60,000 nucleotides of DNA from Cryptomeria japonica (GCF_030272615.1 NC_081411.1:152263971-152323970), one strand, 5' to 3'. Positions 1-12,178 are shown, counted from the stretch's first letter. Numbers and translations: made by a program. Notes: a model not told the origin generated them from the sequence alone.

Positions 1-319
1 TTTAATTTAATAAGTAACCTAATTCTATTAAATCACCAATTTCTTCATGAGAAAAAACATAGGGTTGTGAAGACATACCTGTATCCAATAATGGATTAGA
101 AGATGCACCTGAATTAAATGGTTCTATTGTGTTTCCTTCGTCATCATTTATGGTCTCGTTGATGTTCTCCTCTTCTGAAATGATTGTGGAAATTGAAGCT
201 CCTTGTCTCATTCTTGATCTTCTCTCTCATTGACATATTGCCTCCTTCTCCCTATTTCCTACAATCTCCTCAGTTGTCAGAACCTTCTTTTGCCTCTTCC
301 TGTGTTGATTTGATCCCAT
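1..319 (-). pseudogene. Orphan basic/acidic protein, copy 1 (N-terminal part, runs off the left edge)
   Basis: This is the first tandem copy of an unrecognised protein; reading starts at the ATG at 319 and leaves the window at base 1. The N-terminus is strongly basic (Lys/Arg-rich in the first 35 residues) and is followed by an acidic, Asn/Glu-rich stretch. The same ATG and the same N-terminal residues occur in copy 2 at 16387, which is why this start is chosen, although the frame stays open for some 30 codons upstream in this copy. A TGA interrupts the basic region where copy 2 has CGA, and a neighbouring TGT stands for CGT, so both changes are CpG-to-TpG type. Function unknown; a transposon-encoded DNA-binding protein is possible but not shown. 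Confidence 0.45.
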
Positions 320-1284
320 GGCTGCACCAAATTTTGAATTTGAATCAATCTCCTTACCAGATCGACAATAAGACAAAAAAAGAGAATGATTAATCAAAAC
401 ATTCTCTTTGCAAATCATACTTGTCAGGCAATTATTGAAAAATCATTCAATCATTGGGATTTGTACTTGTGGACCAGATTCTGGCACAACAGATCTTTTC
501 CAAAATGGGCACCCATTATTTAATGAAACGGGTGCCCGTTTTAGAATCAAGTGTCTGTTTCGCTTTCAACAGTACAAAACGAAACAGGTGCCTATTTTTT
601 AAATTTAAAAAATGGGCGTCCGTTTGTTAAAATTAGGGGCGGGAAACAACCCTTAGCATTATTTTTTGCTTTGGGTACAACACCTTGATTGATACCTTCA
701 CGCAATATGTATTATACAGGGCCTAATTTGAGATAACAAAATACATGCAAGAGAAAAAAAATGTTGTTTAGCCACATGAACTTAACAATTTGGTCATTAG
801 ACCTTGCAAGCATATGATAACATTATTCTATAAGTACACATTATAGAGATAAATCATTTAAAACTAAACTTGATGTTCTACTTCAATAATTTAAACATAA
901 ACAACAATGCTACCTATAATGTGGTGTAAAGGGTCTCTATGAAAACCATCACAAAGTTTTTACACTATTTAAGATGATCAACAAAGCATTTGCAACATAT
1001 AATTTAGTAGATGTAAATGATGGGAATGGAGGTTTTCTTAAGTCAAACCTCAATTAAGGAATTAACCTTGAATGAAATAATGAAAATATCAAAATAAATG
1101 TTGAATAGATATACCTCAGATCTACAATTGTTGATGATGATATGTTTTTCCCTTTGAATGTAATCACAAATGTTGCATGAAATGGCATGGACATGACAAA
1201 ACTCTAATCACGCACACATACACAACATGTGACTCTTTCCTTGTTAATTCAAACATACCAAGGTTTACACTTTTTGAAAGACCT
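226..1284. other. 5' flank of orphan copy 1; no gene seen beyond the N-terminal exon
   Basis: AT-rich sequence upstream of the minus-strand orphan ORF. It contains the palindrome cluster at 500-625 and an imperfect hairpin near 425-455. No ORF with recognisable content is present between about 420 and 1284. Confidence 0.5.
500..625. promoter_or_regulatory. Cluster of GGGYGCCC-type palindromes upstream of orphan copy 1
   Basis: Inverted-repeat motifs of the form AAAYGGGYGCCCRTTT recur here: near-perfect copies at 507-514 and 530-537 and degraded ones around 586-592 and 614-621. The equivalent region of copy 2 (16570-16692) has four intact cores. The cluster lies about 180-300 bp upstream of the ATG at 319. 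It may be a protein-binding array or a structured leader; no function is shown. Confidence 0.5.
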
Positions 1285-2458
1285 TTAACAAATGCTAATA
1301 GTCAACACCTTATCATCCAATTTTTTTTTGTACAATTCAGTTTGAGTCATGTCCAATAGTTGTTTTGGATGTGGATCACAAATGTTTGACCCAACTCTTA
1401 ATTTAAGAACATCTCTAACATTAGATGATACTCTCATATTATCGTGCCAAAATTTTTCTATCAAAGCTTTGACTTCACCAGTAAGTTTCATATTAGACCT
1501 TGGTAGTCTACCACTAAAAGTCCACAAATTGTTTGTCGGATCACTTTCAAAATTAACTCTTCTTTTTACAGCTCTTGACAAAGTTTTATGATGAATATTA
1601 AGATATCCACTTATGTTACTCATCATTCTTTTATTAGAAGTTGTTTGTCTTACTAAAGTTGTTGTTATTTCCCGTTTTGCCACATTTTTATCTTTAGAAT
1701 GACTTTTCTTTCCGATTGTATCAAAGGCATTAGCAACAGTCGATACAACTTCTTTTAAAGACTCGTCCTTCTTCTTGGGTTTGACATAAAAGCCTAACTT
1801 TTTCATCACTTTTCACATTTTAGTCATTTTAATTAGTTGTACCATTAATTGACATTGAAACCCAAATTTATTATTATAAAAAAAATGTCTAAACAATCTA
1901 TTTGCATGTGTCCTAATCTGTCTCCATGAAACCAAGCCAGGAAGGTTGTCTAGTACATCACTTTTAATTTCAAAATTTTCATTCGTTTGATTATCATTCA
2001 AACATGTTTCATTTTCAATTGGTGTTTCCATGTCTACATCCGCATTATTGGTTTCAGTTGCAGGTGGATTTTCAATTTCATTTGGAGTTTCAAATTCGGT
2101 TTCAATTTCAGTTTCAAGTTAAGATCTAGTTTCATTTGGGGTTTCAATTTGGATTTCAATTTCAATTTTAACTTGAGTTCTAATTTTATTTGGGGTTTGA
2201 TTTTCAATTGGCGTTTGATTTAATAAGTAACCTGATTCTATTAAATCACCAATTTCTTCATGAGAAAAAACATAGGGCTGGGAAGACATACATGTATCCA
2301 ATAATGGATTAGAAGATGCACCTGAATTAAATGGTTCTATTGTGTTTCCTTCGTCAACATTTATGGTCTCATTGATGTTCTCCTCTTTTGAAATGATTGT
2401 GGAAATTGAAGCTCCTTGTCTCATTCTTGATCTTCTCTCTCGTTGACGTATTGCCTCC
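1285..2458 (-). pseudogene. Orphan protein, copy 2, main body (N-terminus lies at 16309-16387)
   Basis: Reading continues from the short N-terminal exon at 16309-16387, now displaced by the LTR element, through 2458 down to 1285. The frame is constant, with a TAA at 2116-2118 and a TGA at 1810-1812. In order it has an Arg-rich start, an acidic Asn/Glu region, a repetitive Glu/Ile/Thr stretch around 2050-2200, then a basic helical region with a short motif HKTLSRAVKRR and a C-terminal block with a WHDN motif and a PHPKQLLDMTQTEL motif. I do not recognise the family; conserved Trp-His-Asp and Cys-His residues hint at a DNA-binding or nuclease-like fold, but that is inference. Confidence 0.5.
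2454..2458. repeat. Target-site duplication CCTCC, left copy
   Basis: CCTCC directly precedes the left LTR and is repeated at 16309-16313 directly after the right LTR. The uninterrupted sequence in tandem copy 1 (around 241) contains the motif once, confirming the insertion site. Confidence 0.9.
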
Positions 2459-3524
2459 TGTTGACTCTAAATTTTGCTTTGGGGATGAACAACCTTATGG
2501 GAAATTCAATGTTGGGCGACCAACTTATGCAAAGAAACACTGAATGACCTCCAGGTTTGAGAAGCCAGCTCTCCCTTGGGTTTTGAGGAAAGGGAGAGGA
2601 AACAAATACTTTTTAAAAAATGAGATACTAAACACTTAGGTGATACGCCATATCATTAAGAGGAAATGAACTAACAGAAATCAAGAAATATTTGTGACTT
2701 CTGTACGCATCTGAGCCAAGGACATAATCAAAACTACAACCAAATTTGCTTGAAAACATAAGGGAAACATTCATCACGCATTCACTAGATAACAAGTATA
2801 GAAAAACATAGTTTAATCAGTGAAGTCTTAGATAAAATACTCCCAAAGTTTATCAGAATTTTCAACAACAATAGCACAGAAAACACTATTAATAGTAAGC
2901 CAAGAAAGACATCATAAAGGCCACAGGAACAATCTGAATAATCTTCTTATAGCAAAACCCAAATAGTTTTTAAAGGCTGGAAATGAAAGAAAACTCTTAC
3001 TTAGCAAATTAGACTATTCTTCTGCTTCTAAATCCCTTGTGTTTTTGGTTTTTCTCCTCTCCCAGGCGACAAAGAAATCTGCCCTTAAATAGGCCACCGC
3101 TCTTAAAAATAGCTCCCCTAAAAATTCAAAACTGGCACAACCTCCTTTGAAAAGAAAAACACGGCGTGTCACTACAGAGGCCGCACCCAGCAAAACAAAC
3201 CCTACAACTCAACCTTTTCCTCTAACGGCCTGGAGGTTACCCAGAACTGAAAAGATTCTGTCAGAAGAGAAAGAACTGCAAAAAAGGGGACCGCTACAAG
3301 GAACCGCTTGCAAACTATGCAAATGAGTGGGCCCGCCCAGAAGAATAGTCAGTAAGCATTGCCATTTGTCACTCTTGCACTGCTTCAAAAACTGGATGCC
3401 AAAGACGTACCAAGGGAGCAACACCGGGCCACCAAGTGTCATGCATGCTCAGCCCTGCTGGCTAAAAAAATGATCACAACCGGGCCCGCCAAGAAACTTA
3501 CATCGAGGAAAATAAAGGTGAACA
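2459..3524 (-). repeat. 3' LTR of the Tat-like element
   Basis: Begins TGTTGACTCT and ends GGTGAACA on the plus strand, giving TG...CA termini. It matches 15243-16308 along its full length. The element reads on the minus strand, so this is the downstream LTR. Confidence 0.92.
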
Positions 3525-3547
3525 TTTCCTGGGGACTATCAGGGGCG
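3525..3547 (-). other. Polypurine tract region of the Tat-like element
   Basis: On the minus strand a purine-rich run containing GTCCCCAGGAAA lies directly against the 3' LTR, the position expected for plus-strand primer generation. The match to a classical tract is imperfect. Confidence 0.5.
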
Positions 3548-3599
3548 ATTCTACCTGCAAAATAGAAGAACCCAAAATGACTGGTTTGAAGACTAGACC

Positions 3600-6500
3600 T
3601 CAACCCACAAGGGGATGAAAAAGATCAGAAACCTGCTGTAAAGGTAGCCACTCATCCTTGGAGAGCATAACTTGTGCTTCCAACTCTTGAAAATATTGCT
3701 CCAGGCAAATTACTTCATCTAGGGGCAGGGGTAAAGGTTCATCTTGGACCTGGTTTAGGAGAGCAGAGAGCTAGGCTAGAGGATGCAAAAGACCTTCCAT
3801 CTCATTCACTGAAATAGGGCTTCCCAACCGTTGCAGAAAAACTCTGTCCTGCTGCAAAATCTTGATTTACTACAATACTTGTTCAATCCGTAGCATAGAA
3901 CTATCCACATGGAAAGGAGAAGGTAAGCCTAGAGAAATAAATTTCTCAACACGCCGTTTAATGTCTGGTACTAAAAATTGCAAAGGCACCAGAGCAACTG
4001 ACACCTACATAATTATCCTATGGTGATTTATGAAGACATTAGTCTTTTTGATTAATTGCCAGTGATCTGCAATCCATTTCTCTCTAAGCTCCTCTTCTAG
4101 AGTGGAATAAAGCAACTGAATAAGATTCTGGGCTATTGGAAATTTTGGACTGATGATAAACATAAAATTATTTATAAGGTGCCCAGCCTCAGCATAGAGG
4201 GATTGCGTGTCACTGAGAAATCTTAACACCGGCTGCAAGGATGGGCATAACTGCTTTACTTTTTTCCAATGAGAAACATACAGCTCTGTCAACATGGTGG
4301 AGAAGTCTGGAGCAATCGGCTAAGGGGGTGGGATGCTCATCAATCGAGATATCTCATTATCTTTCCCAATCATTTCCTACTGGAGCTACTGGATTTTGCT
4401 TTGCTCAATAGCCACTTGATTTTCCAAGGCTAAGATTTTTGCTTCTCCGGTCCTGACGGTCTATTGCTACTGCAATGTATGATTCTACTTCTATTACAGA
4501 AGAGTCTTCAATTTTGAAACACGCTTATCGGATTGCTCGAGACTTGTTTCTTTTTATTTCAGTTTAGCTTTGAAAGTTATCTTCTCATCCATCCGTGACA
4601 CCCGGGCTTCACTCAGTTGACGGGCATAACCTTCTTTGAGAAGGATTTCTTCGTGCAATTGCATCTGAACCTAGGTGACATCCCTGGTAGCAGCCTTCAG
4701 TCATTGTATCTTAGAGTCTTTATCTTACGATTTCTTCAGGGCTACATTTCTTGTCACTTCCTGACCTTTTAGGTGGGAACCGATGCTGTTAAGGGCCGAC
4801 TGCAACTTTCCTTTTTCTGTATTAGCTTGAGCTAGCAAGCTTTGCAGATGATTGATCTCTGATACCCGAGCCTTATCTTCCTTCCTTTGTTGGGAAAGGG
4901 AATCGCGAAGGCTAGCGTTTTCTACTTGGAGCTTTTCTGAATGATGACTCTTCTTAATAAAGTCTATGGACACTGCTTTAGAAGTTTATTTCATCATTCC
5001 AACCTTGTCGGATGTCGTGGTGCTTTGGAGACTAACGCCCATTGCTTGCAACTCAATCATCAGGCCTCATTTGGTATTCTAGCTTATCAACCTTGGGAAC
5101 TAGATTTGCAAAGTAAAGGAAATCTCTTTGCTCACTGAATTGGGTCTGCAGGCGAGGATGAGTGTGACAAGCACCTTCCTTTTCCTTCCTCTTATTTGTC
5201 TTATTCAAACCAACGGTTCGATCATAAACAACCTGCTATTGGAAACTATCTGGGTGATTGATGGCTTGACCTGCAAAAACTGCACCAGGAGGGATAGCGA
5301 AAGGGAAATGTAAAAAAGGGGCAGCAAAAGAGGATTGGACCGGATGAGTCACTGCCAGTGGGGAAAATAACGGGACAAAAGGGGAACCCACTAATGGGAA
5401 GGAACTGGCGGATGCCGCAGCCATACTCTGGGGGGAAAACTCTTCAAAACCTAGCCTACGTGACATAGGGACCACTTCTGATGTGGGCGACTAAAAAGTT
5501 GTAGGTATGGGGGTTCCGATCGAGAAAGGAGCGGAAGTCTATGTGAGTACGTCTTTGGGATTAATCGTCATACCCGCCGGGGCCAAAGTAAGAGCAGTAG
5601 GGACTGAGGTTTGCATAATAGGCATGAGAGTAGCTGCAAGAACATTCAGAAAATGGGAAGAAGGGAAAAAGGGACGTACCTGATCGGCCAAAGGCTGCAG
5701 CAGCTGAGGATCTGTTGATGATGTTGTTGATGTATTAGGTGCAATCTCTTCTGACCCACTGAGATATGACTTCTTCTTCAGGGGGACCTTAGAGGACTTC
5801 TTCTTAGACCGTCTCTTACTAGACTGCAAATGAGGTCTACGAGTTGCACTGTCTAGAGAAGTAGGGATTTCTGGCTCTGGCTCTTGCCCTTCGATATTTA
5901 TAATCCCAACTTTCTTTTAAGAAGCTATCTCAGGAGATGAGTCCCCGTGCAAGGAACTGTCACCTATCTCATCATCAGATTTATTTACCCTACTCCATTC
6001 CTGCTTGAAACGCTCATCCAGGGGTGTGTTTCCAAGGATAGTTCTAAGCCGATTCACTTCCTGACAATAGACCTAGAAATTTTCCCTTTTCTTTTTTGGG
6101 CTAGGATAAAGTTTTCATGTCTTCTAACAACGTCTGAGGAATTGGCTTCATGGGGTTGAATCTTTGCACTGGGGTATAAAATTTTAACCATGAGGAGCGA
6201 TCCAAAATAGGAAAATCATCAGGACCCACATATTTGTTTGAGTCGTCAACTCGGGGGTTGGTACGTTCTGCCCATGAGTCTCGAGGCTCATGCCTCACAG
6301 TGTTTTTCCTTTTGCTTAAGTATCCATCAGGGTTGTAACTCCAAAGGTCATCAATTACCATGAAACCCAGCTACACCATCTTTGAAGTCAGGGTTTCATT
6401 AGCTACTTTTCTTCTTACTAGGGTAATTGGGCCAATGGCCTTGTTATCCTCTATGATGGAAGTATCATGCTTCCCAGCTCCAATCGCTTGCTCGACTCAC

Positions 6501-7646
6501 GTGAGTAGGTAGTCAGAATGGCTCTTCAAAGAAACCATGTACGTAGATGAAAGAGAAATCCGGGCCCACAAACCAGTCACAAGGAGGGCGTTCATTCTGC
6601 ATCCAGTTCATTTGGACTTGTGAGAAACGGGTGAGAGGTTCATTGGGGATTACTCCAAAATCCTTGAGTACAAGAGCCAAGAACAAATCAAAAAACTGAT
6701 AGGAGTCAAAAGAGGCCAGCAACAGAGGCGTCTAGCAAGACATCGGCAATACATTTCTCACCTCATCGAAAATAGCCAAGCGTATGAACTGTGCAAAAAA
6801 AGCTTCATTCTGATGTAGAAGCAGATGCATCAATACTGAAGAGAACCTGAAATGTCACAACTGTTGGAACTCAAATAACTGTTTGACCATGGCCTTAGCG
6901 ATAGTCGTGGAAAAGTCAAAGTGGAAAGGTTCCCTTTGCTTTCTACATTTGAAAAGAAAGCCCATCATGGAAGCTGTGATATTTTGGTCACTATCATGAC
7001 CACACAGCCAAGCCAGGGTAGACAAAATATCTCTAAGGTCATCTTGTTTCAGATCACTGTATGACAAAGGGAACTTTGGAGGCCCTACTGACAAACTCCG
7101 ATTGAGGGCGTTCTAACAGAAAGTTAACACATCTCTCCTGGTGCTCCAGAATTCCTCCATGGATCTCTCCGAGAAAACCTTAATATTCTCCAAGATTGGG
7201 GAGCATATCATTTCCCTAATGGCCTCCGGAGATATGATCAGTTTCAAGTGCGAGCCGCTGATAGAAAATGAGGTAGGATCAGAAACCTCCACACAAGCGG
7301 CTACGAGTTCAGGACAGTAGGGAACTGCGGGGACCAAAGATTGGGGAGCACCACTCTTCCAAAAACGCACCGTGATGGAATGAGGATAATTTCTGTGATG
7401 CAATATCTTCAAACAAGTGACCTCTCTAAGGTTTTTGGGCTGCTTTCGGATCTCAGGCTCATAGATGTTTTCTAAGGAATCTAGAACAACCAATGGGTTT
7501 CGGGTCGTCATTTTATTTTTGGCCTTTGTCTTTGGATAATCCTTCTTTGGTGGAATGGCATGAGAGGAGTAAGATAGTTCCTCGAAAATATCAACCCAGA
7601 AACCTCTGGGAGCAACTTTTGTGGATGAAGCCTTTGAATCCATCAA
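3600..7646 (-). pseudogene. Long accessory ORF downstream of integrase (about 1,350 codons, degraded)
   Basis: From ATG 7646 a coding stretch runs to a TGA at 3600-3602 with several stops and about three frame changes (segments 7646-6513, 6361-6101, 5829-5236, 4973-3600). Order: N-terminal globular part; a helical block with the pattern FRFSSVLMHLLL near 6850; a Ser/Pro/Thr linker with a Lys/Arg-rich nuclear-localisation-like run near 5770-5825; a coiled coil near 4730-4970; and a helical C-terminal region. The orphan ORF at 32704-36526 shares this layout, length and the LMHL block. It occupies the place env has in retroviruses, but no signal peptide or membrane segment is visible. Function unknown. 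Confidence 0.65.
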
Positions 7647-8228
7647 GGCAGAGAATCGGCCTTTCCTAGACTGCTATCAGATCAGAGATAGAGAATGGAA
7701 ACCTGCACGTCATCCTCTGGCCTAACTCCTTAGCAACAAAATGAACAGATTGATGACCAGGAGAACATTTGAGCTTTTAAATGCATGACATGCCTTTTTT
7801 TTTGTGAAAGCTAAAGCTCGACTGACACATGTGCCAACTCAAAATGCTGCTGCGATCAACCTCCACGAATGAGGGGAGTCGTCATTCCCACTTTCCAAAA
7901 AAAACTACTTGGTTGTTTTGGCGTTCCTTAGGAAAAGTACCTTGGGCCAAATCTTTCTTTAATCGAGAAGATCAACTAGGAATAATGGCCGCGTGAGCTG
8001 AAACAGGCTGGCGGAGCTGGCTCATTTAAGGGGGACATACCTGAAAGTACATATGGCTCTTTGTTTCCATCCATTCCTCTTTTTGAAGTGACTGACTAGA
8101 CGCCGATATCTTGGAAATAATCCCATTCGCATGACACAAATCAATAGAGGTGTGACAGAGACATTAAAATGGGACAAGGGTGAGCTCAAGTTGCTAATTG
8201 CTTACCTGTCAAGATTTTTTCTATAAAT
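7647..8228. promoter_or_regulatory. Divergent intergenic region between accessory ORF and antisense ORF
   Basis: This 582-bp stretch separates the minus-strand accessory ORF (start 7646) from the plus-strand antisense ORF (start 8229). A TATA-like CTATAAATAT sits at its right end. On the minus strand a TTTAAA box (about 7772) lies some 125 bases before the accessory ATG. No ORF is present. The arrangement suggests a bidirectional promoter; this is inference. Confidence 0.45.
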
Positions 8229-8229
8229 A
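8220..8229 (+). promoter_or_regulatory. TATA box of the antisense ORF
   Basis: CTATAAATAT fits the plant TATA consensus. A start site about 30 bases downstream would fall inside the annotated frame, making the next in-frame ATG (near 8289, residue 21) the more likely translation start. Confidence 0.5.
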
Positions 8230-8960
8230 TGTCTTTTCAGACATTCTTTCATCACAATGCGAGCTATAATGGTGGAGTTTCTGAAGAAATGGATACTCTA
8301 GTTTGGCTCACTAGCAAAAGGGCACAAGTCACTTTCCTAGGGAATATATTAGACCGGAGACTGCAAGGGATGACGAGAAGGAAAAATCCATTAATAATTG
8401 CTGCCATCAAATGGGTACTTGGGAAAGATTTCATTGGCAATCCAGACCGATATCGGGTGAATACAGATATTTGCTCGCGCTTTGTGTCTTCTCTATTGGA
8501 CTGTGGCCAATCTGGGCTACTGGCAACGTAGTTGATGCAAGCCCTCTTTCCTTTAGACTATCTGGGAGGCCTTGAAGATGTAGTTGCATATCATGTACCT
8601 TTCCTCGGACTCCCTATGGCATCTAACTTAGAGTGCTTCATCTTTCAGAATGAAGAAGTGAGGTGGCGTCTACTTATCAATGGCTTGAAAACCATGTCAT
8701 TGTCCTCTCATAGGTATCGTGCCGAGCTAGCTGCAGAGTTTCTTCTACGAGTGCATATGATGGTCCCTATTCTGGAAGGCACGGAATGGTATACTGGCTT
8801 TAGGGACTATATCTTCCCAAGAGTCCTATTGCCTAATTAGCTTCCTAACCTGGTGGTTCTATTCATGCACGGGGAGCCTGAGAGTTCTTCTAGTTTGGAA
8901 TGGCTAGGAGAAGAAGGGGACTCTGATACTGAAGAGGAAGATACTGAGACTAGCCTCTGA
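8229..8960 (+). pseudogene. Antisense ORF inside the Tat-like element (243 codons)
   Basis: One frame stays open on the strand opposite gag-pol from 8229 to TGA 8958-8960, broken only by TAG at 8529-8531 and 8838-8840. The product begins with a helical region (Leu/Trp/Arg-rich, residues 20-200) and ends in an acidic Ser/Glu/Asp tail (about residues 215-243). A TATA box lies just upstream, and downstream (9035-9075) TTGTAA and AATATAAT resemble plant polyadenylation signals. Antisense ORFs in the integrase-to-LTR interval are known in some Tat-type elements such as Grande; whether this one is homologous cannot be judged here. Confidence 0.6.
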
Positions 8961-9194
8961 GAGGAGTGGCAAAGCATGACTTGCGCTTGAAACTGTAAGA
9001 TGTAAACAAGAGAGAGGCCAAGGGCCCACACATTTTGTAACAGTATACGAGAAAGACTTAATATAATGATTTTGCTTTTTCTTTATCTAGTCTCTCTTTC
9101 TTGATGCTTGCTGAGCTGAAAATAATTAAAATAAATACACACCACACATATGCACATAATATACACTATTTACATGGAAAAGGGGAAAGGACCC

Positions 9195-10290
9195 TTAATA
9201 ATAAGGCTTAAGATGAAAACTGTTAACCGGGATGGAGAGGGAGTCTCCATTCATGTCCTCTAACTCAAAGGCGTTGAAACCTTTACATCCTATGATGCGG
9301 AAAGGACCCTCCCATAGGCAATCAAACTTGGTGTGCTGACCTAGCTTCGTCATCCTCTCATTGTACTTTAGAACAAGGTCTTCTAGGGCGATTATAACAT
9401 CAAAACTCTTTTTACTATCAAACCACCTTTTTACGACTTCTTGCCTATCCTGGAGAGCTGTGAAGGCGGTCTCCCTCGCTTCCTCTAACTCCATAATCTC
9501 TGCTAGCCTTACGGCCATTGGGCCATTTTTGGTGATATCCATAGATTTTAGCAACTGTAACGTCGGAATTTCCAGTGACAGAGTAAAAAATGCATCTTTC
9601 CCATGTACCAACTTGTACGAGGAAGTCTTGAGAATCTGCTTGGGTGTTATGAGGTCAGCCCATAATGCACTCCTCAAGTGATGGTGCCACTCCCTCTTAT
9701 ATTCCATGCCTATCCTCTTGATAAGTCGGATCAGGTTCTTGTTAGTAGATTTTGCCAGACTGTTCCCTTGGGGGTAATAGTTAGAGGAGGTTTTGACACA
9801 AATACCTTTACTAAGAGCGAACTGTGTGATCCACGAGCCAGTGAATGCGCAAGCGTTATCAGATATAAAGGTTTTTGGGGGACCGTACTGGCAAGTCAGT
9901 TCTTCCAGGAAAGATAGCACCTCGTTTTCAGATGAATTTCGTAGGGGAACGACTTTAGACCATCTGGTGAAATAGTTTGTGGCGGTCAGGATCCATCTAT
10001 GTCTGGCTGAGCTTGGAGGATTGATCATCCCGACAAAATCAAGTCCCCATTGAGCAAAAATTTCTTCAACTGACACAAGCCTGAGCGGCATGGCCGCTTT
10101 TTTACCCCTCCCCGTGTTATATTGACATTCTTTACATCCTCTTACTAGAGCCTGTACATCTTTGAACATGGATGGCCAAAAGTACCCGGCTTGATTAATT
10201 TTGACCACAATTGTAGGTGCGGAGAAATGACCTCCCGAGGGGCCGTAGTGAAATTCTTGGAGAATTTTATCAACTTGGCCTTGATCTACA
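9195..10290 (-). pseudogene. Integrase of the Tat-like element
   Basis: The zinc-binding end (Cys-x2-Cys in GCKECQ) is followed by an RNase H-fold core with the first Asp in WGLDFVG and the second in ISDNACAF, then a C-terminal domain with WEGPFRI, matching the GPY/F module. The glutamate expected after the second Asp is lysine (motif AKSTNKNL; codon on bases 9750-9752), which should abolish strand transfer. The rest of the frame is open for 337 codons, unusually intact compared with the rest of pol. It would insert the DNA copy into chromosomes. Confidence 0.88.
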
Positions 10291-10292
10291 AA

Positions 10293-11102
10293 TCAGAGTA
10301 GAACTCCGTCAAAATTTCTTTTGAAAATAATTTCATTTATGAGGCGAAAACCGTTGTTTTGGAGTCGGTAGAATCTCCTCTTGGTCGGGGGAAGATTTTG
10401 GGGAAAGGTCCCTGTATTCATAAAAAAATTTCTTTTGTCAATCCAATTTCCATTGGGAGTGTCGGGCATAAACATAACCATCTCTTCTGAGATGGCTTTG
10501 AAACCACGGGATTCACCATCCTGCACTATATACTCACATAAACCTCTCCCGTGGACCAGCTTTGTGGGTCTGATGTCAACATCATATTCTAGGATCTTGG
10601 TGATCCAATTTGCTCTTTTTTCTGTGATGTCACCCTCCATAATGTATTCTCTTACTACAGGGTGAGCTACATACACTGTGGTCTTGTTGCAGGCAATGAA
10701 ATGCCAAAATTTCTTTAGACCTTTTATGACAGCTAAGGCTTGCTTTTCAACAAAGTTATAGTAGAGCTCATAATCTTTGAGAGTTTTTGAATGGAAGGAA
10801 ATAGGGTGCTCTCCTCCTTTTTGGGTGTCTTTTTGATTTAGCACCATGGTGATACTATGCTGACGAGAATAGACATACATTATGAAATCTTTCGACATGT
10901 CCGGATTAGATAATACTAGGGCTGAACAGATGGCATGCTTTATTTGATCGAAGGCATTTTTGGCTTCAGCAGTCCATTTGAAATGTACATCCTTCTTAAG
11001 CATGAGGGTGATAGGTCTTATTATCCCAGCGAAGTCAGAAATGAAACGACTGACAAAATTAACTTTTCCCCAAAATGACTGCACTCCCTTTTTGTTGACC
11101 AA
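10293..11102 (-). pseudogene. RT connection and degenerate gypsy-type RNase H
   Basis: The 269-codon open stretch starts in the RT thumb (FWGKVNFVSRFI) and continues into the gypsy-type RNase H with the conserved scaffold HPISFHSKTLKDYEL and KILEYDVDIRPTKLVHG. Acidic residues expected at the first strand (Y-V-Y-S where a D-A-S motif is usual) and later in the domain are missing. Loss of catalysis in this domain is known in Tat-lineage elements that have a second, plant-type RNase H, and such a domain is present here at 12179-12657. Confidence 0.8.
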
Positions 11103-11129
11103 AAGGGGAAGCTCTTTAATAGCCTTGAC

Positions 11130-12034
11130 CTAGTCAGGGTCGATGGAGACACCTTCTTTAGAAACTATATGTCCCAGCAACTTCCCTTGGGGAACCCCAA
11201 AAATACACTTTTTTGGGTTCAAGGAGATCCCAAATTTCAGACATTTTTGCAGGACTAACTCAAGATGATCAAAATGATCCTCTTGGTGTTTAGAAAATAC
11301 GGTTAGGTCATCTAAATATATTAAGATAATCTTATTTATTAGCTCTTTGAAAGCCAAATCCATGGCCCTTTGGAAAGTGGCCCCAGCGTTTGACAAGCCG
11401 AAGGGCATCTTTTGATATGCAAACGTCCCCCACTTGGTGGTGAAAGTGGTCTTGTGTTGATCCTCTATTTTGACACTTACCTGATTGTATCCTGAGAAAC
11501 CATCGAGCATAGAAAAAATTTCTGATCCAGCTACAGTGCTTAATAATTGCTCCATTGACGACAAGGGATAATGATCTTTGAGCGATGCTCGATTCAGGTC
11601 TCGGAAGTCCACACAAAGTCAAATGTCCCCAATCTTTTTCCTCACAGGGACTAGATTTGATACCCATTTACTATATTTTATAGGATAAATAATCCTTGAC
11701 TCGATCAGTTTCTTCAATTCCTGAGCCATGAGGGATTCGATCTTGGGATTAACAGGTCTCTATTTTTGTCAGACTGGCTTAGCTTCATTTGTGAGTTCGA
11801 TGGTGTGTTGAATGATGCTGGGATCGTAACCTTTTAAATCATCATAAGACCAAGCCATGACGCTTCATATTCATCACAGTATCGAGCCAATTTCGCCCTG
11901 TCTTCAGAGGAAACACCTTTGCCCACTTTGAGGATTCTTCTGCGTCCCACTGACATTTTAGTGTAATCTCCTTTGTCCACTGTGAGCTTCTGCTTATCCT
12001 TGTTAACATCCTCATGATCAAACAAATTCTCCAA
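11130..12034 (-). pseudogene. Reverse transcriptase of the Tat-like element
   Basis: Motifs include VDFRDLNRAS-like at the start, the SMLDGFSGYNQ block with a catalytic Asp, MPFGLSNAGATFQRAM and the active-site YLDD. The N-terminal part upstream of 11612 (to about 12034) is readable only by changing frame and crossing stops. It would copy the element RNA from a tRNA primer. The open core is 160 codons. Confidence 0.88.
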
Positions 12035-12178
12035 GGTGATTAGACTGTTTGGGAGCTTGTTGGATTTTAGCTGGATAATCTGATCTCCGTAAGCCTCTTT
12101 AACCTTGGGTTGCAGGTGATCGGGAAATTCTCCTTAGCTTTGAATAAATAGAGAAATCTGCTCATCGCTTTCAAAAAC

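Larger units (their letters stand above)
1..1205. repeat. Tandem unit, copy 1 (period about 2.2 kb)
   Basis: Bases 1-240 repeat at 2221-2458 and bases 241 to about 1205 repeat at 16309 to about 17285. The two halves of the second copy are separated only by the LTR element 2459-16308 and its target duplication. Removing that insertion leaves two copies in the same orientation about 2.2 kb apart. Similarity fades at a CA-rich microsatellite near 1200 and 17285. Confidence 0.8.

Noticed and set aside
3600-7646. Accessory ORF considered as an envelope gene
   Set aside because: Position fits, but there is no signal peptide, transmembrane segment or glycoprotein-like Cys pattern, and a nuclear-signal-like linker argues for an intracellular protein.
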